NCBI GenBank assembly: GCA_902555985.1 | Contig: CACDUI010000001.1 | Span: forward strand, 1-64,000 | Length of the DNA stretch: 64,000 nt | Reading direction: 5' to 3' | Origin: an uncultured Candidatus Actinomarina sp. | Lineage (GTDB): Bacteria; Actinomycetota; Acidimicrobiia; Actinomarinales; Actinomarinaceae | In this document: piece after piece, positions 16,840-25,731 of the stretch | Layout of the letters: every line of letters begins with the position of its first letter | Numbering within the stretch: the stretch's first letter is position 1 | Notes under the pieces: generated by a model | What the model saw: the letters and a program-made list of their open reading frames with translations, nothing else | What the model was told of the DNA's origin: nothing | Database searches by the model: none | Translations under genes and position numbers: made by a program

Positions 16840-17642
16840 AACCATTTGCGCTTGCTATAGGCTTTCTTCTCTCTTATGTATATGATTTCACCTTGTCTTA
16901 TGGGTTTGCAATAGCAATACTTACGGTAATTATAAATGTAATTATTTTTCCGCTTACGCTTAGACAAACCAGATCAACAAAAAGAATGCAAGACGCTCAG
17001 TCTGACATTAAAAAATTACAGAAAAAACACAAAGACAACAAAGAAGAACTTAACAAAGCTATGGCCGCTATGTATAAAGAAAAAGGAATAAACCCACTCG
17101 GCTGCATACTTCCACTCATAATTCAAATGCCAATATGGTTTGCTTTATTCAGAGTTTTAAGAGATCCATTAAACTTTATTCCATCGTCTTCGGTTTTATT
17201 TAAAGATCTTGAAATTAGCACAAGCCTCACGTTTTTTAATATGGATCTCCAAATACCACCTTCTGAAGTGAGTGAATGGATTGATAGGATCCCTTATTTA
17301 GTTTTGATTTTACTTGTTATTTTGACAGCTTTATATCAACAGCAACAAATAACAAAAAAATCAGGAAAGAGCGACAACCCACAAGCCCAGCAAATGCAAA
17401 TGGTGGGCAAGGTAATGCCTTTATTTTTTGGATTTATTTCCTGGACATTACCCACAGGACTTGTTGTTTACTTTTTAACAGGAAATATATTCCGTATAGG
17501 GCAACAAGGTCTAATTGTTAGGCTTGATGGTCGTGAAGAAGTAAAAAATGAAGAAAAAAAAGAGGAAAGTAGTGAAAACACAGAGACAAACCCAATTCAA
17601 GAAAATCCTCGAAAAAACCGCAAAAAAAGAAGGAGAAAATAG
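16827..17642 (+). CDS. yidC: Membrane protein insertase YidC (Oxa1 family)
   Basis: A 271-residue Oxa1-type insertase that places helices into the membrane with or without SecYEG. It starts at TTG (16827), inside the end of yidD. The conserved domain spans about residues 15-230, with the cytoplasmic coiled hairpin (QSDIKKLQKKHKDNKEELNK), the GCILPLIIQMPIWFALF helix and a last helix ending VVYFLTGNIFRIGQQ. The C-terminus is strongly basic (RKNRKKRRRK), suiting ribosome contact. It lacks the large periplasmic domain of Gram-negative forms. The stop overlaps the GTG start of jag by one base. Confidence 0.94.
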   Translation: MAILEPFALAIGFLLSYVYDFTLSYGFAIAILTVIINVIIFPLTLRQTRSTKRMQDAQSDIKKLQKKHKDNKEELNKAMAAMYKEKGINPLGCILPLIIQMPIWFALFRVLRDPLNFIPSSSVLFKDLEISTSLTFFNMDLQIPPSEVSEWIDRIPYLVLILLVILTALYQQQQITKKSGKSDNPQAQQMQMVGKVMPLFFGFISWTLPTGLVVYFLTGNIFRIGQQGLIVRLDGREEVKNEEKKEESSENTETNPIQENPRKNRKKRRRK

Positions 17643-18406
17643 TGGCAAATAATAAATGGGTCGAAGTTGAAGCCAAATCAATTGACGATGCTATCAAAGC
17701 AGGATTAAACGAATTAAATCTTCAAGATGCAACACAAGCAAACATAAACATACTTAGAGAACCAGAAGGCGGGGTTTTTGGAGTAGGTGGTACAAAAGCT
17801 CTTGTAAGAATTTCAGTTAGAAACAGTAGTTCAAGAAACTACTCAAACAAAAAACGACCTAACAACAGAAATAATAATAATAAAAACACTAACAAAAATG
17901 GGTATAAAAAGCAGTATGATTCTAAAAAACCAAGGGTTGAAGCAGATAAAGATGAACAACTTAAGGTTTCACTTGAGTTTTTAAAAGGACTTATTAAATC
18001 TTTTGGCCTTAAAGGAGATGTTGAAGGTGTTTTAGAGGATGACAACTTAGTTGTGAAAGTTACAGGTGAACAGACAGAAGCTCTTGTTGGAGATAAAGGT
18101 TTTATTATACGTTCAGTTCACGAGCTCACAAGAACAGTTATTCAAAGAAAAACAGGTGCTGGAACACGTCTTAGACTAGATGTTGCAGACTATGCTTTAA
18201 AACGAAAAGAAGCATTAACAATATATGCAGAAAGACTGAGCAAACAAATTGTTGAAGACAAACAAGAAGTAATGCTTGAGCCTATGAATTCTGTAGACAG
18301 GAAAACCCTCCATGATGCAGCTTCAAGTTTTGAAGGCATAAAATCATACTCTGAAGGAAGAGAACCTTACAGATCAGTTGTTTTTGCACCTGAAGAAGAA
18401 GAATGA
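17642..18406 (+). CDS. jag: RNA-binding protein Jag / KhpB (Jag_N-KH-R3H)
   Basis: A 254-residue protein starting at GTG. The N-terminal Jag_N domain (VEVEAKSIDDAIKAGL, residues 5-55) is followed by an Asn/Lys-rich low-complexity linker (about 62-100). A KH-like domain with VGDKGFIIRSVHEL and a C-terminal R3H domain (about 195-254, RKTLHDAASSF) complete it. Jag/KhpB binds RNA and affects cell elongation and division in Firmicutes. The gene overlaps yidC by one base and rsmG by four. Confidence 0.92.
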   Translation: MANNKWVEVEAKSIDDAIKAGLNELNLQDATQANINILREPEGGVFGVGGTKALVRISVRNSSSRNYSNKKRPNNRNNNNKNTNKNGYKKQYDSKKPRVEADKDEQLKVSLEFLKGLIKSFGLKGDVEGVLEDDNLVVKVTGEQTEALVGDKGFIIRSVHELTRTVIQRKTGAGTRLRLDVADYALKRKEALTIYAERLSKQIVEDKQEVMLEPMNSVDRKTLHDAASSFEGIKSYSEGREPYRSVVFAPEEEE

Positions 18407-18999
18407 CTTTTGAGCCCCAGATTCCTAACTGGGGTGAAAAATTAACTTTTAATAAATTAGACGAATTAATTAAATATCACAAATGGTTAAGCACTACTGG
18501 TATAAAAACAGGTTTAATTAGTCCTAAAAATGAACAGTTTATTTGGGATGAATTTATTGTTCACTCTCTTTATTTTGCAAAAATAATTACAGAAATGCCT
18601 GAAATGGTCGAAGAAATTTCAGACCTAGGTACTGGTGGTGGGATTCCAGGTGTAGCTATAGGTATTACTACAGACATCAAGGTTAATTTGATAGATATTA
18701 AGGAAAAAAGAGTTTTTGAACTTTCAAGACTTTTAAAAATACTTGACCAAAAAAATATGTTTTCACTTCAGCAAGACGCAGAAGACTATATTAAAAATGG
18801 AGGTTTTTTTGTTTCAAGATGCTTTATATCTAGTGAAAATGTATTAAATAACATAAAAAAAGACAAAAAAACAACATATTTAGTGTCTTCAACTGGTGAA
18901 AACATAGAATATGATAACAATCTGTTTCACGTGAAACACGAAAAATTTAATATCAATAAAAATGATATAAGGCATATAGATGTTATAAATGTTAAGTGA
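18403..18999 (+). CDS. rsmG: 16S rRNA (guanine527-N7)-methyltransferase RsmG
   Basis: A 198-residue Rossmann-fold methyltransferase acting on G527 of 16S rRNA. The SAM-binding motif DLGTGGGIPGV is intact, followed by NLIDIKEKRVFEL and VSRCF. It is short for the family (about 210-240 residues). The last third contains a perfect parS site, whose DNA constrains the local sequence (LFHVKHE). The gene overlaps jag and parA by four bases each. Confidence 0.9.
   Translation: MTFEPQIPNWGEKLTFNKLDELIKYHKWLSTTGIKTGLISPKNEQFIWDEFIVHSLYFAKIITEMPEMVEEISDLGTGGGIPGVAIGITTDIKVNLIDIKEKRVFELSRLLKILDQKNMFSLQQDAEDYIKNGGFFVSRCFISSENVLNNIKKDKKTTYLVSSTGENIEYDNNLFHVKHEKFNINKNDIRHIDVINVK
18923..18938. promoter_or_regulatory. 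parS centromere site
   Basis: TGTTTCACGTGAAACA at 18923-18938 is a perfect 16-bp palindrome identical to the universal bacterial parS consensus. It lies within the 3' part of rsmG, about 60 bp upstream of parA and less than 3 kb from dnaA. ParB encoded just downstream should load here to organise origin segregation. Confidence 0.95.
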
Positions 19000-19751
19000 A
19001 AACAATTTCTGTAGTTTGTCAAAAAGGTGGAGTTGGAAAAACAACCACAGTTATTAATATTGCAAGCGTTTTAGCTAATAAAGGATTCAAAATACTAATA
19101 ATTGATACGGATCCACAAGGAAACGTATCTACATATCTTAATCAAGAAAAATCTAACACAGACAACACCACTACTACAGATATTTTGGATGGTGAAAAAA
19201 ATATAAATCCGTTGAAAGTTATGGATAATTTATATTTAATTCCTTCAGATATTGATATAAAAAAACACAATTCAGAAAAAATAATTGGTGGTTCAAAACT
19301 AAAAAAAATTTATGAAAATGAAAACATAAACACTTTTGACATAGTGCTTATAGACACTCCTCCAACAATGAGTTCACTTGTGCAAGAAGCTCTTGCAATT
19401 GCAGATTATTATTTTATTCCTAGTAAACCTGAGTTTTTAGCAGTTGAGGGTGTGGGGCAAGCTATGTCTTTTGCCAAACAAACAATAGCAGAGGTTCCCC
19501 ACACGAATCCTGTTTTTCTTGGTGTTATATTAAATCAAGTTGATACCCGAAGAGGTAGTTATCAAGACTTTGAATCAGAGTTAAAGCATATCTTGGCAGA
19601 CAAACTTTTTAAAACACATATATCACAACTAACTGAAATTGCAGACAGTCCGTTCTATGCTAAAACTGTATTAGATTTTAATGAAAATAGTAAAGCTAGA
19701 ATTGAATTTGAAGAGTTGACCGAGGAACTATTAAAAAAGGTTGGGTTATGA
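18996..19751 (+). CDS. parA: Chromosome-partitioning ATPase ParA (Soj)
   Basis: A 251-residue deviant Walker ATPase. The KGGVGKTT motif at the N-terminus carries the signature lysine, followed by IIDTDPQGN and LIDTPPT. ParA dimers on the nucleoid pull ParB-parS complexes apart. The start is GTG at 18996, in a GTGA overlap with the rsmG stop, and the 3' end overlaps parB by ATGA. Confidence 0.95.
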   Translation: MKTISVVCQKGGVGKTTTVINIASVLANKGFKILIIDTDPQGNVSTYLNQEKSNTDNTTTTDILDGEKNINPLKVMDNLYLIPSDIDIKKHNSEKIIGGSKLKKIYENENINTFDIVLIDTPPTMSSLVQEALAIADYYFIPSKPEFLAVEGVGQAMSFAKQTIAEVPHTNPVFLGVILNQVDTRRGSYQDFESELKHILADKLFKTHISQLTEIADSPFYAKTVLDFNENSKARIEFEELTEELLKKVGL

Positions 19752-20545
19752 AAAGATCTTTAAACACGCTTATAAAAAATACCGATGTAAGAGAGTTTAA
19801 AATTATTGATATTGAAATACAAAAAATCAGTGAGAGCAAATCACAAGCAAGAACTTATTTTGACCCAAAAAAGTTAGACGAACTATCAGAATCAATTAAA
19901 AAAAGTGGCTTGTTACAACCTTTAATTGTGCAAGATATCGGAAAAGATAGTTACCAACTTATTGCCGGAGAAAGAAGACTCAGAGCAAGTAAATTGGCTG
20001 GTTTAAAAACAATTCCATGTCTCGTAAAAGATGTAAGCGACAAAGAGGCTGCTGTTCTTGGATTAGTTGAAAATATTCAGAGGTCTCAACTTAATACAAT
20101 AGAAGAAGCACTTGGCTATAAAAGCCTTAAAGAAACCTATGGCCTTAATGCGAAAGAAATAGGTTTATTGGTGGGAAAAAGCAGATCTTTTATAGCTAAT
20201 TTACTTAGAATTTCTAATCTAAGTAAAACCGTTCAAGAAGCTTTAAAAAGTGAAAAAATATCTTTTGGTCAAGCCAGGCCTTTAATAGTTTTAGACCACA
20301 ACCTTCAAGACAAGCTTCTTGGGGAAATTATTCAAAGATCTATGAATAGTCGCCAAGTTGAAGAAAAAGTTAATGAGCTAAATGGAAAATCCTTGATTAG
20401 CGAAGAGGTGGTCCATGCCAAAAATGAATTAGAGAACCTAGTTGGTTCAAAAGTACAAGTTAAAAAAACTGGAAAATCATTCAAAGTTAATTTAAATTTT
20501 CAAGACTTTGAAAAACTAAAAGAATTTATAAATAATCTAAGTTAG
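19748..20545 (+). CDS. parB: Chromosome-partitioning protein ParB
   Basis: A 265-residue ParB CTPase. The N-terminal nuclease-like domain shows GERRLRASKLAG and ENIQRSQLNTIEEA, the CTP- and parS-contacting boxes. A helix-turn-helix (AKEIGLLVGKSRSFIANLLRI) and a C-terminal dimerisation domain follow. It loads at the parS site inside rsmG. It ends 3 bp before the convergent cwlM gene. Confidence 0.95.
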   Translation: MKRSLNTLIKNTDVREFKIIDIEIQKISESKSQARTYFDPKKLDELSESIKKSGLLQPLIVQDIGKDSYQLIAGERRLRASKLAGLKTIPCLVKDVSDKEAAVLGLVENIQRSQLNTIEEALGYKSLKETYGLNAKEIGLLVGKSRSFIANLLRISNLSKTVQEALKSEKISFGQARPLIVLDHNLQDKLLGEIIQRSMNSRQVEEKVNELNGKSLISEEVVHAKNELENLVGSKVQVKKTGKSFKVNLNFQDFEKLKEFINNLS

Positions 20546-20548
20546 CTA

Positions 20549-21424
20549 TTAATAAATATCTGAATATACGTTTGATATAACATCAAAAATTGAGTCTAAA
20601 TTTATTTGGTAAAAATTACCATTTATAATTATTGATACAGCTTTGGTGTTTTTAAGGAGCATATTGTTCTTACCATTTGGAGTTTTATTTATCTTCGGAC
20701 CTATTATTTCGGCGAGTTTTTTTCCTATGTTACTAAGAGAATGTTTTCCTTGAAAATAGTCAACAGTAGATAATTGATTATTTTCAAAAGTTAAAAAGAC
20801 TGATGGGTTTGTTTTATTAACAAAAGAAATAATATTCTCTTTAGACAGTGCTTCTCCAGCTTCTGAGGCAAATGAAATATTTATTCCACTTTTATTTCCC
20901 AACTCTTTAAGTGACTTGTAAAAAATAATTTGTTCTTTATATTCACCAACGTTTTCTACATATATGCAAATATTGAGCATTGACCCGGGACGTCTAAAAG
21001 CTTTAATAGCTTCATTGAGCGAATTATCTAAGTTAGGTCTGATTAATTTTTTAATTTCCGTTGCTGTATTTAAACCCACTACTCCGTCAACACTTAAACC
21101 CCTGTTTTCTTGAAAAGCTTCTACAGATTTCATTAATTCTTGTGTATATTCAGAATTTATAGGTTCTGAATAAAAACCAAGTCTGGACAATAACTCTTGA
21201 AGCTCCTCAACATCAGCTCCTTTAAGTACTGGGTTCGAAAAATTTAAAATACGATCACCAAGACTATACCCATGATTTAATAGCTCTAGCCATAAATTTT
21301 CTTTAGAGATAGGGTTTTCTAAATTGTAATCGCTTAAAAAAAGCTCAACAAGGGATCGACATTCAATTGAGTTTTCTGGAAAACGATAACCAGCTGATTG
21401 AATTTTATTACTTAAATCTAACAA
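20549..21424 (-). CDS. cwlM: CwlM-like peptidoglycan-binding protein with degenerate amidase domain
   Basis: About 291 residues or slightly more. Peptidoglycan-binding repeat 1 is weak; the conserved GDRIL link and repeat 2 (ADVEELQELLSRLGFY, SVDGVVGLNTATEIKKL) are clear. The C-terminal half aligns with amidase_3 in layout, but the His of the usual FISIHAN motif is lost (VFLTFENN) and other zinc ligands are missing. Mycobacterial CwlM, next to trxB and parB, regulates MurA rather than cutting the wall, and this copy fits that. The start is uncertain: TTG at 21424 is used, but the frame is open up to the trxB stop without an ATG. Confidence 0.75.
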   Translation of the reverse strand: MLDLSNKIQSAGYRFPENSIECRSLVELFLSDYNLENPISKENLWLELLNHGYSLGDRILNFSNPVLKGADVEELQELLSRLGFYSEPINSEYTQELMKSVEAFQENRGLSVDGVVGLNTATEIKKLIRPNLDNSLNEAIKAFRRPGSMLNICIYVENVGEYKEQIIFYKSLKELGNKSGINISFASEAGEALSKENIISFVNKTNPSVFLTFENNQLSTVDYFQGKHSLSNIGKKLAEIIGPKINKTPNGKNNMLLKNTKAVSIIINGNFYQINLDSIFDVISNVYSDIY

Positions 21425-21467
21425 TTCTTCTTGTGACAGATTGTCAATGTAGCTTAAGTTGTCTTGA

Positions 21468-22382
21468 TTAATGATCTAACCATCTTTCAGAATCTATAGC
21501 GGCTTGGCATCCTGTTCCTGCAGCTGTTACAGCTTGTCGATATATTGAGTCAGCTACATCTCCTGCTGCAAAAACCCCAGGCACAGAAGTGCTTGTGTCT
21601 GTTGTAAAACCGGTTTTGATATAGCCTTTTTCATCTAATTCAACAAAATTATTTAAAAAACCAACATTAGGGTCATGACCGATTGCTACGAAAACGCCAT
21701 CAATACCCATTTCTTTTTCAGAACTATTGATCGTATCTTTAATAACAATTGATGATACAGCTCCGTCTCCGTTTATTTTTTCTACGGTACTATTCCAAAT
21801 AACTTCGATTTTTTCATGGTTCAATACCCTGTCTTGCATAATTTGGCTCGCTCTAAACTCATCTCTTCGATGGACAACATAAACTTTGCTGGCAAACTTA
21901 GTTAAAAACAAAGCTTCCTCCATTGCTGAATCTCCGCCACCAACTACAGCAACTTCTTTTTCTTTAAAAAAGAATCCATCACATGTCGCACAAGCAGAAA
22001 CACCGTATCCTTGTAGTTCTTTCTCGCCTTCTACACCTAACCATCTTGCAGAAGCACCAGATGAAATAATTACTGACTTAAATTCATATTCTCCTTTTGA
22101 GCTTTTAAGCTTAAATCCTCCATCGATGGTTTCAATTGAATCTATAATTTCAGTTTTGATTTCTGTTCCGAATCTTTCAGCTTGTCCTTTAAAAACTTGC
22201 ATTAGCTCAGGCCCCATTATTCCATCAACAAACCCAGGATAGTTTTCAACATCGGTGGTAAGCATTAATTGTCCACCAGATTCAAGTCCCTCAAAAAGAA
22301 CTGGCTCGAGGTTTGCTCTACTAGCATAAATTCCGGCTGTGTATCCAGCTGGTCCCGAACCAATTATTGCAACATTTTTCAT
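21468..22382 (-). CDS. trxB: Thioredoxin reductase
   Basis: A 304-residue flavoenzyme that reduces thioredoxin with NADPH. It shows the FAD motif GSGPAGYTAGIYASRA, the redox-active CATC (ACATCDGFF), the NADPH motif VGGGDSAMEEA and the C-terminal GVFAAGDVAD. I start at the ATG at 22382, with GGAG about nine bases upstream, rather than a TTG five codons earlier. It is upstream of cwlM on the same strand, as in mycobacteria, but no trxA lies between them. It overlaps the small membrane gene by 4 bp. Confidence 0.94.
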   Translation of the reverse strand: MKNVAIIGSGPAGYTAGIYASRANLEPVLFEGLESGGQLMLTTDVENYPGFVDGIMGPELMQVFKGQAERFGTEIKTEIIDSIETIDGGFKLKSSKGEYEFKSVIISSGASARWLGVEGEKELQGYGVSACATCDGFFFKEKEVAVVGGGDSAMEEALFLTKFASKVYVVHRRDEFRASQIMQDRVLNHEKIEVIWNSTVEKINGDGAVSSIVIKDTINSSEKEMGIDGVFVAIGHDPNVGFLNNFVELDEKGYIKTGFTTDTSTSVPGVFAAGDVADSIYRQAVTAAGTGCQAAIDSERWLDH

Positions 22383-22672
22383 ATTTTTTTTCTCCAATAA
22401 CTTTTAACTGATAAAAATAAAAACAAAAGCCCTAGTGAAGCAAAAGCAAAACCAGTAGGATTCACACCTATCAGTAAACCCAGACCCTGCATGATTTTTA
22501 TAATTCCTATAAATATAAATATTAAAGACAGGAACAATAAAACTATAAGCAGAAAACCTAAAGAAGCAAATCCAGTTACCCTCTTAACAGGCTTAACTAT
22601 AAGTCTTCTTAAGGTGTCCAGTAAGCTTTCAAAAGATTCTATAAAGCTATCTTCTTGTTCCATAGACTTCAT
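22379..22672 (-). CDS. Small two-helix membrane protein
   Basis: A 97-residue protein with a charged N-terminal helix (EDSFIESFESLLDTLRRLIVK) and two membrane helices (about 37-60 and 70-90). This resembles the holin-superfamily / Phage_holin_3_6 style of small actinobacterial envelope proteins, but I cannot assign it. The stop overlaps the trxB start (ATGA), so the two are translationally coupled. Confidence 0.65.
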   Translation of the reverse strand: MKSMEQEDSFIESFESLLDTLRRLIVKPVKRVTGFASLGFLLIVLLFLSLIFIFIGIIKIMQGLGLLIGVNPTGFAFASLGLLFLFLSVKSYWRKKI

Positions 22673-22702
22673 ATTAAGCTAACGAGGATTATTAATGAAG
22701 TT

Positions 22703-23410
22703 CTATTTGGGGTTGCTTGTACTTAAAATTAAAAAATTAGTCTTAGTAGGCGTGAATCCATTATTTAAGTAGAGATTTTTTGCATGGGTATTTTGTTCTT
22801 GAGTATTTAGCCTTATATTTATAAACTTTTTCTGCTTAGAAAATTTTACTATCTCACCTAAAAGTATTTTACCAAAACCTCTTTGTTGAAATTCTTTGTC
22901 TATTCCAAATCTCTGAAGGAACCCATAGTTTCTTGTGACACCTAAAATACCATATCCTACAGTGTTGTTGTCTTCCTTCTGTATGAATAAATAGTTATGT
23001 GTACAGCTGGAAATTGTTTCATTAAAAGCAGCAACAGAGTTTTGCCAGTAGGAGTCAAAAATTTTATGATCAAGATTTATAATTTCTGGAATTTTTTTAT
23101 TTGTAAAAATTTCTACATTTTCAACTTCTCCATCTGAGTACTTGGCGTGTTTTAAATTAAGTGATAAAACATTAAGTCTTTGAACCTTTTCCCACCCAGA
23201 GACTTTCCAAGTTTCTGAATTACTCTCGTCAACCATGGAACTATTAAAAATTAAATTATTTTGGTCAGCTAAATGTTTTATTTTTTTAAGTAGTGGTTTT
23301 CCGCCATAAGCTTTTTCAAAATAAGCTATTGAGGTGTCGTCATTCCACTTGCGTGTGTAAAAAGTTCCTTGCCAAGATGTATGTTTCTTTTTTTCATCGG
23401 TTAAAAACAT
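22703..23410 (-). CDS. GNAT-family N-acetyltransferase
   Basis: A 235-residue protein whose C-terminal half is a GNAT domain: the acetyl-CoA loop reads QQRGFGKILL, followed by LNTQEQNTHAKNLYLNNGF. The N-terminal half is divergent and could be a second, degenerate GNAT-like lobe, as in the mycothiol synthase MshD, but no firm evidence supports that substrate. The start overlaps the NUDIX gene by 17 bp on the same strand. Confidence 0.75.
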   Translation of the reverse strand: MFLTDEKKKHTSWQGTFYTRKWNDDTSIAYFEKAYGGKPLLKKIKHLADQNNLIFNSSMVDESNSETWKVSGWEKVQRLNVLSLNLKHAKYSDGEVENVEIFTNKKIPEIINLDHKIFDSYWQNSVAAFNETISSCTHNYLFIQKEDNNTVGYGILGVTRNYGFLQRFGIDKEFQQRGFGKILLGEIVKFSKQKKFINIRLNTQEQNTHAKNLYLNNGFTPTKTNFLILSTSNPK

Positions 23411-23819
23411 ATTTTAATATTTTCCTGTCTTCATCATGAGTAAGTAAGCCAAGTGCATTATCAAAATTTTCTAATGCAATTTCTTCTATCTCATCATCAG
23501 GTTCATTTTTGAAAGCCTCAATGACTTCCATCTCATAAAACCATACTGTCTTTTGGAATTTTTCGCCATTACGTTCAATCTCATACCTTGACTCAGCAAT
23601 TGGCTTACTATTTACAATTTTTACTTCAAATCCGGTTTCTTCAAAGACTTCTCTAACAGCTGCTTCTGAAGGCTTTTCACCTTCTTCTAGGTGACCCTTT
23701 GGATATCCCCACCAAGGTTCATTATCTTTAGAAGAATCACCCTTTTTATTTTTTACTAATAAAATTTTTTCTTCTGAGAGAACTATTCCACCAGCTGCAA
23801 AGTCTACTCCTGCATTCAT
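23394..23819 (-). CDS. NUDIX hydrolase
   Basis: A 141-residue NUDIX protein. The box runs from G of GHLEEGEKPSEA to REVFEETGF and matches G-x5-E-x7-RE-U-x-EE-x-G-U with all catalytic glutamates. WWGYPKGHLE before it resembles diadenosine polyphosphate or RNA-cap-type hydrolases and actinobacterial MutT4. In mycobacteria a NUDIX gene (mutT4) also neighbours the CCA-adding enzyme. It diverges from cca across 37 bp. Confidence 0.85.
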   Translation of the reverse strand: MNAGVDFAAGGIVLSEEKILLVKNKKGDSSKDNEPWWGYPKGHLEEGEKPSEAAVREVFEETGFEVKIVNSKPIAESRYEIERNGEKFQKTVWFYEMEVIEAFKNEPDDEIEEIALENFDNALGLLTHDEDRKILKYVFNR

Positions 23820-23856
23820 GCTTCTATTGTTTCCATTCTTCTTCTAAGATATCAAT

Positions 23857-25230
23857 ATGGTACCAAAAACCCTATTAAGTCTAATTGAGAATAGTGAATA
23901 TTTGAAAACTGTGTCTGATCTGTACAGTTCAAATGGTTATGAATTCTATCTAGTTGGTGGTGCTGTTAGAGATGGGATTTTAGATATTGAAACAACTGAT
24001 TTTGACTTTACTACCAACGCTTCTCCTGAGGAATCAATTGATTTATTAAACAATAATGGTTATAAAACTACTGAAATTGGAAGAGCTTTTGGAACTATTG
24101 AGCTACAGATTGAAAATAACTCCCTACACATTACAACTTACAGAAAAGATACTTATGAAAATTCATCAAGAAACCCATCTATAGAATCTGCAACAGATTT
24201 AGAAACAGATTTATCTAGAAGAGATTTTACAATTAACTCAATAGCCTACTCCATTGATGCTAATGAACTTATAGATCCTTTTAATGGCTTAAAAGATCTA
24301 GCCGCAGGAGTTATTAGAACTCCAGATGATCCAATTATATCTTTTTCAGACGACCCCTTAAGAATGTTGAGAGTCTGCAGGTTTATTAGTACTCATGGAT
24401 TTTCCCCAGATAATGAGACTTATGTAGCAATGAGGGATAACACTGAGAGAATAAAGATTGTCTCTACAGAAAGAATCAGGGACGAGATTTCAAAGTTATT
24501 GATTGGAAAAAACCCCTCTCTTGGTTTAAGAACTTTTGTTGAGAGCGGCTTAAGCTCATATATAATTCCTGAGTTAAATGCACTAAAAATTGAGGTAGAT
24601 CCAAATCACCACCATAAAGATGTATATGAACATACATTAACTGTGGTTGACAATGTTTCCCCAACTTTGATTAGAAGACTCGGAGCTCTTTTTCATGACA
24701 TTGCTAAGCCAAACACAAAAGGTATTGAAAATGGAAAAGTTCACTTTAGACATCACGAAGTTGTTGGGGCAAAAATGACTAAGAGGATTCTTCAAGAATT
24801 AAAGTATGATAAAAAAACCATTAAGGAAGTAGCACTATTGGTTGAGCTTCACCTTAGACCCCATACTTTTAAAATGGGGTGGACAGATTCCGCTGTGAGA
24901 AGATATATAGTTGATGCCGGTGAAGTTTTAGATGATTTAAATAATTTAGTTAGGGCAGACGTAACAACTAAAAACAAACAAAAAGCTCAGGAAATATATG
25001 ACAAATTAGATGAAATGGAAAACAAAATTAAAGATGTTCTTGAAAAAGAGGAAATGTCAAAACTAAGACCACCAATTACTGGAGATGAAATAATGGAAAT
25101 CTTTAATCTTGAACCAGGTCCCAAAGTTGGATTAATTATGAAAGCCTTATATGAGCAGAGAATTAATGAGGGCGAAGTCTCAAAAGAAGATGCGATAAAG
25201 TTAGCTGAGGATATATTTATAAATTTGTAA
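23857..25230 (+). CDS. cca: CCA tRNA nucleotidyltransferase
   Basis: A 457-residue enzyme that adds the 3' CCA to tRNAs, needed here because most tRNA genes in the window do not encode it. The nucleotidyltransferase head shows LVGGAVRDGILDIETTDFDF with the catalytic DxD, then RRDFTINS and LRMLRVCRF. The C-terminal HD domain contains LFHDIAKP and FRHHEVVG. A TAAGAT hexamer (23845-23850) lies 6 bp before the ATG, and no Shine-Dalgarno is visible, suggesting a leaderless message. Confidence 0.92.
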   Translation: MVPKTLLSLIENSEYLKTVSDLYSSNGYEFYLVGGAVRDGILDIETTDFDFTTNASPEESIDLLNNNGYKTTEIGRAFGTIELQIENNSLHITTYRKDTYENSSRNPSIESATDLETDLSRRDFTINSIAYSIDANELIDPFNGLKDLAAGVIRTPDDPIISFSDDPLRMLRVCRFISTHGFSPDNETYVAMRDNTERIKIVSTERIRDEISKLLIGKNPSLGLRTFVESGLSSYIIPELNALKIEVDPNHHHKDVYEHTLTVVDNVSPTLIRRLGALFHDIAKPNTKGIENGKVHFRHHEVVGAKMTKRILQELKYDKKTIKEVALLVELHLRPHTFKMGWTDSAVRRYIVDAGEVLDDLNNLVRADVTTKNKQKAQEIYDKLDEMENKIKDVLEKEEMSKLRPPITGDEIMEIFNLEPGPKVGLIMKALYEQRINEGEVSKEDAIKLAEDIFINL

Positions 25231-25266
25231 TTGTATAAATATGCACCTATATGTATATTTATACAA
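25231..25266. promoter_or_regulatory. Two ARG-box-like operators at the argR start
   Basis: TTGTATAAATATGCA (25231-25245) and TGTATATTTATACAA (25252-25266) are near-palindromic AT-centred boxes whose centres are 21 bp apart, the spacing of paired ARG boxes in ArgR operators. The outer arms (25230-25242 and 25255-25267) are also perfect 13-bp inverted repeats of each other. The second box runs into the argR ATG, which suggests tight autorepression. Confidence 0.65.
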
Positions 25267-25727
25267 TGAAGAAATCTACTTTTCAAAGACAGAGACTTAT
25301 AGCTGATTTTATAGATTCTGAAAATGTTTCTTCTCAAAATCAACTCAAGGGACTTTTAAAAAAGAATCAAATTGTAATTACACAGGCAACACTATCAAGA
25401 GATCTAAATGAACTAGGTGCAATTAAGAAAAGGTTAAAAAATGGAAGACTTGTTTACGTGTTGCCTAAAAACCAAGACAATAATGCACAATTCAAAATTG
25501 CAAAAAAAGCATTAGAAGATTTTGTTTTAGATGTTGAACCTGTTTCAAATCAGGTTGTAGTAAAAACTACTACAGCTGCTGCCCAAGTAATAGCTGAATC
25601 AATAGACAATCTTTATATTGATAATATTGTTGCATCAATAGCTGGTGATAATGTTGTCTTAATAATTTCTAAAGATGAAACTAAAGCAAAAGAAGTATCA
25701 AAGACAATCGAAGACAATATAAAATAA
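25266..25727 (+). CDS. argR: Arginine repressor ArgR
   Basis: A 153-residue repressor. The N-terminal winged helix has TQATLSRDLNELGAIKK and the C-terminal oligomerisation/arginine domain has ASIAGDNVVLII. The usual Asp-Asp pair that binds arginine (E. coli 128/129) is Asp-Asn. I start at the ATG at 25266, not 25251, because homologues begin about there and the paired operator covers the region. No arginine-biosynthesis gene is adjacent, so ArgR would act in trans and on itself. Confidence 0.88.
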   Translation: MKKSTFQRQRLIADFIDSENVSSQNQLKGLLKKNQIVITQATLSRDLNELGAIKKRLKNGRLVYVLPKNQDNNAQFKIAKKALEDFVLDVEPVSNQVVVKTTTAAAQVIAESIDNLYIDNIVASIAGDNVVLIISKDETKAKEVSKTIEDNIK

Positions 25728-25731
25728 TTTA

